Positions 1 to 5,450 of a DNA stretch of 5,706 nucleotides are shown piece by piece. A program made the translations under genes and the position numbers. Position 1 is the first letter of the stretch. Each line of letters starts with the position of its first letter. The notes beneath the pieces are model-generated. The model did not search any database. It worked only from the letters and a program-made list of their open reading frames with translations, and was not told the origin of the DNA. The DNA comes from JAHJRJ01 sp037443685 (GTDB lineage Bacteria > Bacteroidota > Ignavibacteria > UBA10030 > BY39), in NCBI GenBank assembly GCA_037443685.1, contig JBBINX010000108.1, positions 1-5,706 on the forward strand. Reading direction: 5' to 3'.

Positions 1-685
1 TGTATGCAAAATCAACTAATGCTTCGTCGTGAGTTGCAATTCCTACGTAAGCTTTCCGTTCCAACATCGTCTTTAGAACTGTATTAAAGTTATTGTTTAT
101 CTCCTGTTTTTTCTTAAACGCGATGGTTTCAGGTTCTACGTATATCCCTTTGCATAAACGGAAATTCATAAACCCTTTGTCCATTAATTTTATGGCATCC
201 ATTTCTGTGCGATGTAAGTATGCCTGCAAAACAATTCCGACATTCTTATACTCTTCCCTGACCTTGATATAAATGTCGAGAGTATCATCGGTACAACTTG
301 AGTCTTCCATATCTATGCGTACAAAATTATTGAATTCGCTAGCAATCCGAACAATTTTACGTACATTTTCGAGACAATAATTTTTATCGAGTTGTAAACC
401 TAATTGAGTAAGTTTGATTGATAAATTCGAATCAAGTTTTTCATCATTGATAATACTTAGTGTTTGAAGAGCATCTTGGGTGGCAGTTTCGGCTTCTTCT
501 TTTTTGGTTATCGATTCACCGAGCACATCCATAGTCGCCAGCATATTAAGTTTATTGAAGCTTCGCACCGTTTTTACAGCGTCAATCAATTCTTCACCCG
601 CAATATAACGGTTGGCAAAAAATCGGATGAACGGGCGTGGAATAGCAGGAATTGTTGCTACAATCAGCTTATTTAATAAATGCAT
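1..685 (-). CDS. Proline dehydrogenase (monofunctional ProDH family), 5' part, runs off the left edge
   Basis: FAD-dependent proline dehydrogenase oxidises L-proline to pyrroline-5-carboxylate, the first step of proline catabolism, and usually passes electrons to membrane quinone. The first 228 residues are visible; the C-terminal part of the barrel lies outside the window. Family motifs occur in the expected order: SIKLTQLGL (89-97), VRIDMEDSS (122-130), a GIVLQAYLHRT strand (150-160), RLCKGIYVEP (176-185) and IATHDEALV (216-224). These are the barrel strands that line the FAD and substrate site. The N-terminus resembles stand-alone ProDH rather than the bifunctional PutA, because no DNA-binding domain precedes the catalytic motifs. 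The ATG at 683-685 is chosen because the protein matches the family from there. An AAGGA lies only 2 nt upstream, so the ribosome site is poor. The gene is 108 bp from spmB and is probably a separate unit. I am confident of the family, but cannot tell whether a P5C dehydrogenase gene follows. Confidence 0.93.
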   Translation of the reverse strand, partial: MHLLNKLIVATIPAIPRPFIRFFANRYIAGEELIDAVKTVRSFNKLNMLATMDVLGESITKKEEAETATQDALQTLSIINDEKLDSNLSIKLTQLGLQLDKNYCLENVRKIVRIASEFNNFVRIDMEDSSCTDDTLDIYIKVREEYKNVGIVLQAYLHRTEMDAIKLMDKGFMNFRLCKGIYVEPETIAFKKKQEINNNFNTVLKTMLERKAYVGIATHDEALVDFAY

Positions 686-708
686 TTTCCTTTTTAATAC
701 GATTAGTA

Positions 709-737
709 ATTAGTTTTTCCGAAAAAACCTTTGTCAA
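709..737 (-). promoter_or_regulatory. Possible promoter for the proline dehydrogenase gene
   Basis: This sits in the 108-bp spacer (686-793), the longest plain non-coding stretch in the window. On the minus strand a perfect TTGACA (732-737) is followed after 17 bp by ACTAAT (709-714), which matches TATAAT at four of six positions but lacks the important second A. Transcription would begin about 20 nt before the ATG. The match is to the general sigma-70 pattern; the Bacteroidota-type -7 motif TAnnTTTG is not seen. No convincing terminator for the upstream spmB gene is visible in the spacer, so read-through from spmB remains possible. Confidence 0.3.
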
Positions 738-793
738 TATAGGCAAGAAGTTTTAAAAAATCAAGGGGAAAAGTCGATTTTGAAAATATTAAT

Positions 794-1339
794 TTATCCA
801 AAAATTTGGTTCACAAGCCACACCGAAGTTATGATTCCAGCAACATCAGCGATAATTCCGGCAGGAACTGCGTGTCTTGTTTTTGTAATACTTACAGAAC
901 CGAAATAAATTGCCAATACATAAAACGTCGTCTCACCACTCCCCATCATTACTGAAACCATCCTGCCAATCAAAGAATCGGCTCCGTGTGTATTTATGGT
1001 TTCGCTCATCACCCCCAATGCACCTGAACCGGATAGCGGACGCATAATCGCCATCGGAAGCGCTTCAGCAGGCATACCTATCAAATTTGTGATTGGAGAA
1101 ATGATTAATGCTAAAAAATCCATCGCTCCGCTTGCCCGAAATATTCCGATAGCGACCAACATAGCCACAAGATATGGAATTATTCGCACGCCGACATTGA
1201 AACCTTCTTTCGCGCCTTCAACAAAGACTTCATAGATTTTTACTTTTTTGATTGTGCCGTAGATAACGATGAAGAGAATTAATGATGGAATAGCAATTAC
1301 CGATAATGTCTGAACGATATTTATGAATGTATTTAGCAT
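794..1339 (-). CDS. spmB: Spore maturation protein B-like Gate-domain membrane protein
   Basis: This 181-residue protein matches SpmB in length (about 180 residues) and content. It has an N-terminal membrane segment (about 12-30), a KIYEVFVEGAKEGF linker (35-47), then hydrophobic Gate/nucleoside-recognition segments. Signature stretches are RPLSGSGALG (100-109), MGSGETTFYVLAIYFG (132-147) and HAVPAGIIADVAG (156-168). In Bacillus SpmA and SpmB are needed for spore core dehydration. Homologues are common in non-sporulating bacteria, where the transported substrate is unknown, so the name describes homology and not a role here. The start is unusual. ATG 1337-1339 lies 5 nt after the stop of the preceding four-helix gene, inside a heptamer repeat unit, with no Shine-Dalgarno site. 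No ATG, GTG or TTG occurs in frame between it and the in-frame TAA at 1367-1369. Translational coupling to the upstream gene is therefore likely. The partner spmA is separated from it by the inserted cassette. Confidence 0.93.
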   Translation of the reverse strand: MLNTFINIVQTLSVIAIPSLILFIVIYGTIKKVKIYEVFVEGAKEGFNVGVRIIPYLVAMLVAIGIFRASGAMDFLALIISPITNLIGMPAEALPMAIMRPLSGSGALGVMSETINTHGADSLIGRMVSVMMGSGETTFYVLAIYFGSVSITKTRHAVPAGIIADVAGIITSVWLVNQIFG

Positions 1340-1368
1340 AGAACTTAGGGCGAAGAGTGGAGAGTTTT
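1334..1368 (+). repeat. Heptamer-repeat arm downstream of the four-helix gene (inverted relative to the 1766-1800 arm)
   Basis: Read on the plus strand this is five consecutive 7-bp units: TAGCATA, GAACTTA, GGGCGAA, GAGTGGA, GAGTTTT. They share the pattern G-A/G-G-C/T-N-N-A, with decay at both ends. The same pattern appears in opposite orientation at 1766-1800. TAGCATA here is one base from GAGCATA there, and GGGCGAA is one base from GGGCGGA. The arm is also coding on the minus strand: units 1345-1368 encode the last seven residues (KTLHSSP) and TAA stop of the four-helix protein, and unit 1334-1340 contains the spmB ATG. Confidence 0.7.
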
Positions 1369-1719
1369 AGATTGAAGTGATTTAGAAAAACCTGAAATTA
1401 TTTTGCTTATTTGTTCCAGTTCATTTTTTAGAAGATTATGTTGTCCCTCTCCAAGATATTTTCTACGACAAGCAATGATCAACATATTAACTGTTTCAAA
1501 AATCGAGCGATGTGTATAATTGAGAAATTGACAAAAATCTTTTTTTGATGAACTGCCTGATCCATCAGCAATATTATTTGAAATTGATAGAACAGCCCCT
1601 CGTAATTGATCCGCAAATCTATAATGGTGTTTGTTTTCTATTACATCGGCAATATTAAATATCTCATCTGTAATCTGAATAGACCTTTTCCATATCTCAA
1701 GATTTTCAAATCGAAACAT
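1345..1719 (-). CDS. Four-helix-bundle protein, 23S rRNA intervening-sequence protein (IVP/S23) family
   Basis: This small 124-residue protein is mostly helical. It has the family opening FRFENLEIWKRSIQI (2-16), the central QLRGAVLSISNNIADGSG (38-55), a KKDFCQFLNYTHRSIFET stretch (59-76) and a last helix at about 92-115. The pattern (L-x-x-W, then QLR-A-SI-x-NIA-G, then F-x-x-L-x-x-A-x-x-S-x-x-E) is that of the family first found inside intervening sequences of 23S rRNA genes and related to the Avd accessory protein of diversity-generating retroelements. Its biochemical function is unknown. It lies between spmA and spmB, which are normally adjacent, and is bounded by inverted heptamer arms. 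Its last seven residues and stop are encoded by one arm. It has a good ribosome site of its own, and ATG 1717-1719 is chosen because that site is correctly spaced. There is no rRNA, reverse transcriptase or template/variable repeat nearby. The family call is firm; any activity here is speculation. Confidence 0.9.
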   Translation of the reverse strand: MFRFENLEIWKRSIQITDEIFNIADVIENKHHYRFADQLRGAVLSISNNIADGSGSSSKKDFCQFLNYTHRSIFETVNMLIIACRRKYLGEGQHNLLKNELEQISKIISGFSKSLQSKTLHSSP

Positions 1720-1726
1720 ATTTCTT

Positions 1727-1733
1727 CTCCTTT
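1727..1733 (-). promoter_or_regulatory. Shine-Dalgarno site of the four-helix-bundle gene
   Basis: On the minus strand AAAGGAG lies 7 nt before ATG 1717-1719. It fixes the start of the small gene and is stronger than the sites of spmB, parA, parB or the DUF5683 gene. The inserted gene therefore appears to bring its own initiation signal. Confidence 0.7.
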
Positions 1734-1765
1734 AATTATTTTCTTTAAAATCAATCATTTTCTTT

Positions 1766-1800
1766 TCTGCTCTATGCTCTCAGCTCTCCGCCCTCAGCTC
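1766..1800 (-). repeat. Heptamer-repeat arm upstream of the four-helix gene, overlapping the 3' end of spmA
   Basis: Read on the minus strand (1800 to 1766) this is five tandem 7-bp units: GAGCTGA, GGGCGGA, GAGCTGA, GAGCATA, GAGCAGA. It is the better preserved of the two arms. The first three units encode the end of SpmA (ELRAES) and its TGA stop (1780-1782). Because 7 is not a multiple of 3 and the GAGCTGA unit contains TGA, such an array tends to stop any reading frame that enters it. An inverted, more degenerate counterpart lies at 1334-1368. Confidence 0.75.
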
Positions 1801-2736
1801 ATCTGCTTTTCTAAACACCCTCAATCTCGCTAACAATTTCACTGTAATCACTCCAACTATCGTACTCACAGTAGTTGCGACAATCACAGAACCAATAATT
1901 TCAGTAGGATTTGTAGAACCGGCAGCTGCCCGTATTGCAATGACCGTTGCAGGTATAAGTTGAACATTACTTGTGTTGATTACCAGAAATGTACACATCG
2001 CATCGGTTGCTGTTCCAAGTTTGCGACTAAGTTTGTTCAACTCTTCCATCGCTTTAAGTCCTAAGGGTGTTGCGGCGTTCGCAAGTCCTAATACATTTGC
2101 TGAAATGTTCATTATCATCGCTCCCATAGCGGGGTGTTCGGCAGGGACATCTGGGAAAAGACGGGTTGTAACAGGTTTTATAGCACGAGCGAGCTTTGTT
2201 ATAAGTCCAGAAGCTTCGGCGATTTTCATCACACCTAACCAAAGCGCCATGATTCCAATGAGACCGATTGCCAGTTCGACAGCGGTTTTAGCATAACGTA
2301 CAATACCGTCGTTTGTAACTGAGTTCAATTTAGTAAATTTTACTGGATCGAAAAAAAGTTTAGCCTCAAATAAGGGCGAAGCTGCTTGTTCCCATTTTAC
2401 ACGAGCCAGTAAGTAATCTTTATTTTTCTGGGCAACGAATATCTCTCGCCACAATTGTGGTGAGCGTTCATCTAAAAATATATGAACTACTCCCGAATGA
2501 TTATCACTCAAAATTAAATTTGCGCTTTGAGCTATTCCAAGCTCATCCGAAGGAATCAATGAACAGTGATAGATACGAGATTTTTCAAAGGGTTCTATTT
2601 GGTTATCAGATAATTTGATTGTTACACTAAATTCTTTCCCATTCTGATATTTATCAGTTGCAATGTCGCGCCAATCACCCGCGACAGCAACAATAATCCC
2701 GACGACTATTAATGAAAGCCAGATGTAGTTAAGCAT
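1780..2736 (-). CDS. spmA: Spore maturation protein A-like Gate-domain membrane protein with an extra extracytoplasmic domain
   Basis: The 318-residue protein begins with an SpmA-like start (MLNYIW) and a membrane segment (about 5-20). It then departs from the classical layout with a polar, beta-rich stretch at 22-145 that I do not recognise, probably outside the membrane. The Gate domain follows: AVELAIGLIGIMALWLGVMKIAEASG (152-177, with FPDVPAEHPAMGAMIMN at 194-210), NVLGLANAATPLGLKAMEEL (214-233), NTSNVQLIPATVIAIRAAAGS (254-274) and a final membrane segment at 281-304. Bacillus SpmA is about 196 residues, so the inserted domain accounts for the extra length. The start ATG 2734-2736 has AAGGTG 4 nt upstream and lies 16 nt after the DUF5683 stop. 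The last residues ELRAES and the TGA are encoded by a heptamer repeat, so the native C-terminus probably ended near RVFRKAD. SpmA works with SpmB; the substrate is unknown outside sporulation. Confidence 0.92.
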   Translation of the reverse strand: MLNYIWLSLIVVGIIVAVAGDWRDIATDKYQNGKEFSVTIKLSDNQIEPFEKSRIYHCSLIPSDELGIAQSANLILSDNHSGVVHIFLDERSPQLWREIFVAQKNKDYLLARVKWEQAASPLFEAKLFFDPVKFTKLNSVTNDGIVRYAKTAVELAIGLIGIMALWLGVMKIAEASGLITKLARAIKPVTTRLFPDVPAEHPAMGAMIMNISANVLGLANAATPLGLKAMEELNKLSRKLGTATDAMCTFLVINTSNVQLIPATVIAIRAAAGSTNPTEIIGSVIVATTVSTIVGVITVKLLARLRVFRKADELRAES

Positions 2737-2752
2737 TTCTCACCTTGCTAAT

Positions 2753-3313
2753 TTAGTAATAAAATTTAACACTGACTAAAAATAATTTTTGCTGGTGTGG
2801 AACAGAACTCAAATTATCATCTACACTAAAATCAAACAAACTTGCGTCAACATAAGCATCTAGAATATTTACCAAGTATAAAATTCCTAAGTACCACGCA
2901 AATCTATCCCGTTCACTTCTATAAAAATCACGGATATTTTTATACTGATAATTTCCTGAAGGTGGAAATTTAATTAAACTTTCAGAATATAGATTTCGAT
3001 AATTTATATAATCCTTATTTAAACTTACCCATTCATAACCCCAATAACTTCCTAAACCAAGAATTACAGGAATTTTCCAATACGACTCGTTGTAAAATTG
3101 TCCTGCCCCCGGTATAACAGCTGAAAACAAAATTGCAGTGGTTGTAGATTTTGTTTTCTTCTTTTCTAACGACAACGATTGATCCGAAGAAGCATTATAC
3201 TGATTTGCCGACGAAGAAAATAAGGAATAAAAATTCGTTTGCGACATTGTCGGAATATTCACAAAAAAGATTATAAAAAATAAACTCTTGATTAGACTCC
3301 CTCGCGTTACCAT
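2753..3313 (-). CDS. DUF5683 domain-containing protein, probable exported/membrane protein
   Basis: This 186-residue protein has a basic start and a hydrophobic stretch (about 8-21) with a likely signal-peptide cleavage near TMS-Q (22-25), then a Ser/Lys-rich linker. The recognisable domain follows: SAVIPGAGQFYNESYWKIPV (64-83) and a hydrophobic segment, then RSERDRFAWYL (132-142), NILDAYVDASLFDFSV (149-164) and a short strand ending at the C-terminus. The pairing of an 'IPGAGQxYNxxYWK' motif with 'DAYVDAxLFDF' is typical of DUF5683 in Bacteroidota. There the gene is commonly just downstream of parA-parB, as here except for ridA in between. Its function is unknown. ATG 3311-3313 is chosen: it follows the ridA TGA by 2 nt, which suggests coupling. 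A TTG at 3317-3319 would add two residues and overlap ridA. Neither start has a Shine-Dalgarno site. Confidence 0.82.
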   Translation of the reverse strand: MVTRGSLIKSLFFIIFFVNIPTMSQTNFYSLFSSSANQYNASSDQSLSLEKKKTKSTTTAILFSAVIPGAGQFYNESYWKIPVILGLGSYWGYEWVSLNKDYINYRNLYSESLIKFPPSGNYQYKNIRDFYRSERDRFAWYLGILYLVNILDAYVDASLFDFSVDDNLSSVPHQQKLFLVSVKFYY

Positions 3314-3315
3314 AA

Positions 3316-3705
3316 TCAAACATTAACTACTAAAGCTACTGCTTCAATTTCTACTTTTACATCGCGGGGCAATTTGCTAACTTCTACTGTAGTTCTCGCG
3401 GGTGGAGAATCGTTAAAAAATTCACCGTACACTTCGTTCATACCTGAAAACTCATTCATATCTTTTAGATAAACTGTCGTTTTCAAAACACTTTGAAGAG
3501 TTGCACCACCGGCTTCAAGAACAGCTGCCAGATTTTTTAAAACTTGCTCCGTTTGTTGTTTTATATCGCCGTTATTTATTTGACCAGATTCAGGATTTAA
3601 AGGAATTTGTCCTGCCGTAAAAAGCAAACAACCCGAGCCAATTATTGCTTGACTGTAAGGACCTATTGGCGCCGGGGCAGAATCGGTATAAATTTTTTTT
3701 CTCAT
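3316..3705 (-). CDS. ridA: RidA family reactive enamine/imine deaminase
   Basis: This is a 129-residue protein of the YjgF/YER057c/UK114 family. RidA hydrolyses reactive 2-aminoacrylate and 2-iminobutanoate, made by PLP enzymes such as threonine dehydratase, to 2-keto acids. It works as a cytosolic trimer with active sites at subunit interfaces. Visible hallmarks are IGPYSQA (14-20), FTAGQIPLNP (29-38), VLKTTVYLKDMNEF (73-86), PPARTTVEVSKLP (101-113) and VKVEIEAVA (116-124). Arg104 corresponds to the catalytic Arg105 of the E. coli protein, Tyr17 to Tyr17 and Glu119 to Glu120, so it should belong to the active RidA subgroup. The ATG at 3703-3705 has a strong GGAGGT (3709-3714), and the gene starts 12 nt after the parB stop. 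It is an unexpected metabolic gene between segregation and DUF5683 genes, probably carried as an operon passenger. Confidence 0.96.
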   Translation of the reverse strand: MRKKIYTDSAPAPIGPYSQAIIGSGCLLFTAGQIPLNPESGQINNGDIKQQTEQVLKNLAAVLEAGGATLQSVLKTTVYLKDMNEFSGMNEVYGEFFNDSPPARTTVEVSKLPRDVKVEIEAVALVVNV

Positions 3706-3717
3706 TTGACCTCCGTT

Positions 3718-4641
3718 TTATGAATATTTTTTGATTAACATAAAAAGTTCGATAAGACGCTCAAGGTCGATGTAGGAGTAATACTCGATAACGACCTCAC
3801 CTTTTCCATCTTTATTGGAATTTACTTTTACTTTCGTCCCGAAAATCTGCCTTAACTTTTCTTCAATGTCATCAAAAGCAGATGTCCCTGTGATCTCTAT
3901 TGAAATTGTTTTAGGCACGTGTTTCTTGTTAATATCGCGCACGAGTTTTTCAACTTGCCTTACATTCAAATCACTTTTTATAATTTTATCGTAAATTTTG
4001 AGCTGTAATTTTTCGTCGTTAACACTTACTAAAGCTCGTGCGTGACCGGCAGAAATCTGATTTTTCCGAAGACCTGTCTGAATTTTTTCTGGAAGTTTCA
4101 ACAAACGCAAAAAATTAATAATTGTAGTGCGATCTTTGCCAATCTTTTGGGCGACTTCTTCATACGTTTGGTTACATTCGGTGATCAACCGTTGATAAGA
4201 AATTGCAATCTCAATCGCGTTAAGATACTCTCGTTGAAGATTTTCAATCAATGCAAGTTCAAGCATCTCCTCTTCTGTCTGCACCTCGATAATGTAAGCC
4301 GGAATTTTCTTTAATCCGATATCGAGGCATGCCCGTACACGTCGCTCACCTGCGATAAGCTCAAAACCATCCGAAGTGCGACGCACGGTGATTGGTTGAA
4401 TAATTCCTTTTTCGGTAATTGATTTTTTTAATCCATCAAGGGCTGTTTCATCGAAATCTGCACGGGGTTGAAACGGATTCGGTTTAATTTTTTCCGTTTC
4501 AATCAATATAATACCTTCACTTCCTTTGACTACCGTCTGTACCTTCGATTGAGTAGAGTGTTCTACCGGCTTCTCGTCGGCTTCGGCGTTCCTTATCAAA
4601 GCAGCCAAACCTTTTCCTAATCCACCTTTAATTTTCGACAT
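3718..4641 (-). CDS. parB: Chromosome-partitioning protein ParB (Spo0J)
   Basis: ParB is the CTP-dependent clamp that loads at parS sites near the origin and works with ParA in chromosome segregation. The 307 residues show the full layout. The N-terminal ParA-stimulating motif is KGGLGKGLAALI (5-16). The ParBc/CTPase domain (about 44-120) contains NPFQPR (55-60), GIIQPI (79-84) and the GERR box (98-101). ENLQRE (133-138) is followed by a central helix-turn-helix region (about 158-180) with QTYEEVAQKIGKDRTTI and then ISAGHARALV (196-205). The C-terminal dimerisation domain is at about 245-307. Length and motifs fit a functional chromosomal Spo0J-type protein. ATG 4639-4641 lies inside parA, giving a 14-nt overlap and no separate Shine-Dalgarno site, so translation is probably coupled to parA. 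Confidence 0.97.
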   Translation of the reverse strand: MSKIKGGLGKGLAALIRNAEADEKPVEHSTQSKVQTVVKGSEGIILIETEKIKPNPFQPRADFDETALDGLKKSITEKGIIQPITVRRTSDGFELIAGERRVRACLDIGLKKIPAYIIEVQTEEEMLELALIENLQREYLNAIEIAISYQRLITECNQTYEEVAQKIGKDRTTIINFLRLLKLPEKIQTGLRKNQISAGHARALVSVNDEKLQLKIYDKIIKSDLNVRQVEKLVRDINKKHVPKTISIEITGTSAFDDIEEKLRQIFGTKVKVNSNKDGKGEVVIEYYSYIDLERLIELFMLIKKYS

Positions 4642-5431
4642 CTTCTACCACCTGTTCTGCTTGAAAATGATTATTTCTAAATAAAAATTCTTGTGCTAGA
4701 TGCATATAATTCTTTGAACCGCTCGATATGGCATCGTACAACAAGATAGGTCTGCCATAACTTGGTGCTTCGCTCAATCGAACATTTCGACTTATAACCG
4801 TATTATACACTTTTTCGCCGAAATACTTCTTTACTTCTTCAACAATTTGATTGGATAAGCGAAGTCTGCCATCGTACATTGTCATCAGAACACCTTCGAT
4901 TTCCAATTTTGAATTCAGATTTTTCCTGACAATGCTGATTGTGTTCAAAAGTTGACTTAATCCCTCTAACGCATAATACTCGCATTGCACTGGTATTAAA
5001 ACCGAATCTGCCGCTACTAACGAATTCAAAGTTAGCAATCCTAAAGACGGTGGACAATCGATAAAAATGTAAGCGTATTCATCTTTGAGTTTTGCGACAA
5101 TATCAGCTAGCATCTTTTCACGATTTTCAATCTCGACCATCTCAACTTCGGCACCGACAAGATTAATACTCGACGGTAAAATAGATAAATAAGGCATTTG
5201 TGTTTTTTGTATGACGTCGTGAGGCGAAACGTCAGCAATCAATACATCGTAAATACTATCCGTGATTGTTTTGGGACTTATACCTAAACCAGATGTTGCG
5301 TTTGCTTGTGGGTCGCTATCTATCAATAATACTGATAATTCTGCAGCCGCAATACAGGTTGCTAAATTTATGGCGGTCGTCGTTTTGCCGACTCCACCTT
5401 TTTGATTTGTTACCGTTACTACTTTACCCAA
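4628..5431 (-). CDS. parA: Chromosome-partitioning ATPase ParA (Soj)
   Basis: ParA is a Walker-type ATPase that binds DNA non-specifically as an ATP dimer and drives origin segregation with ParB. The 267 residues carry the deviant Walker A motif KGGVGKTT (11-18, with the signature Lys11), Walker A' LIDSDPQANATSGLG (36-50), Walker B YIFIDCPPSLG (121-131), the PVQCEYYALEGL stretch (147-158), MYDGR (185-189) and the basic DNA-binding RNVRLSEAPSYG (215-226). The short, domain-poor N-terminus marks it as the chromosomal Soj type rather than a large plasmid ParA. The start must be TTG 5429-5431: the preceding in-frame codon is a TAA (5432-5434), and no other start codon occurs before the Walker A motif. 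The Shine-Dalgarno site is weak. The gene begins 19 nt after the UPF0173 stop, suggesting co-transcription. Confidence 0.96.
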   Translation of the reverse strand: MGKVVTVTNQKGGVGKTTTAINLATCIAAAELSVLLIDSDPQANATSGLGISPKTITDSIYDVLIADVSPHDVIQKTQMPYLSILPSSINLVGAEVEMVEIENREKMLADIVAKLKDEYAYIFIDCPPSLGLLTLNSLVAADSVLIPVQCEYYALEGLSQLLNTISIVRKNLNSKLEIEGVLMTMYDGRLRLSNQIVEEVKKYFGEKVYNTVISRNVRLSEAPSYGRPILLYDAISSGSKNYMHLAQEFLFRNNHFQAEQVVEDVEN

Positions 5432-5450
5432 TTACTAAATACTTTCTTGA

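Larger units (their letters stand above)
1334..1800 (-). mobile_element. Candidate IVP-type cassette: four-helix gene between inverted heptamer arms, inserted between spmA and spmB
   Basis: What is seen: a unit of about 467 bp containing one small gene with its own ribosome site and 35-bp inverted arms of 7-bp repeats, placed between two genes that are normally neighbours. On the minus-strand RNA, 1773-1800 can pair with 1341-1368 in 22 of 28 positions (two of them G-U). The best block is the fully paired heptamer 1787-1793 with 1348-1354. What is known: related genes lie in 23S rRNA intervening sequences bounded by complementary ends. What is inferred: that this is an insertion, and that it is or was mobile. 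There is no transposase, and I see no clear target-site duplication. A chance simple-sequence expansion at both ends is the main alternative. Confidence 0.5.

Noticed and set aside
712..730. AT-rich inverted repeat in the spmB-proline dehydrogenase spacer, considered as a terminator
   Set aside because: The stem is almost all A-T with a very short loop, and no T-tract follows it on the minus strand. It also overlaps the possible promoter spacer.
1345..1719. Diversity-generating retroelement accessory gene (Avd)
   Set aside because: Avd shares the four-helix fold, but there is no reverse transcriptase, template repeat or variable repeat in the window, and the protein reads as the general IVP/S23 family.
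1766..1800. CRISPR-like or clustered repeat array
   Set aside because: The units are 7 bp, directly contiguous and without spacers, so this is a short tandem array and not a CRISPR.
1606..1833. Plus-strand open frame of 75 codons spanning the four-helix gene start and the spmA end
   Set aside because: It lies opposite two well-supported minus-strand genes, has no recognisable protein features, and would translate the repeat arm. The other plus-strand frames (464-676, 996-1235, 1973-2296, 4042-4314, 5266-5460) are likewise antisense shadows of recognised genes.
3911..3926. CACGTG palindrome (3916-3921) inside parB, considered as a parS site
   Set aside because: parS is a 16-bp palindrome with GTTTCAC/GTGAAAC half-sites. 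Here only the central CACGTG matches and the flanking bases are neither palindromic nor parS-like. No better parS match was seen in the window by eye.
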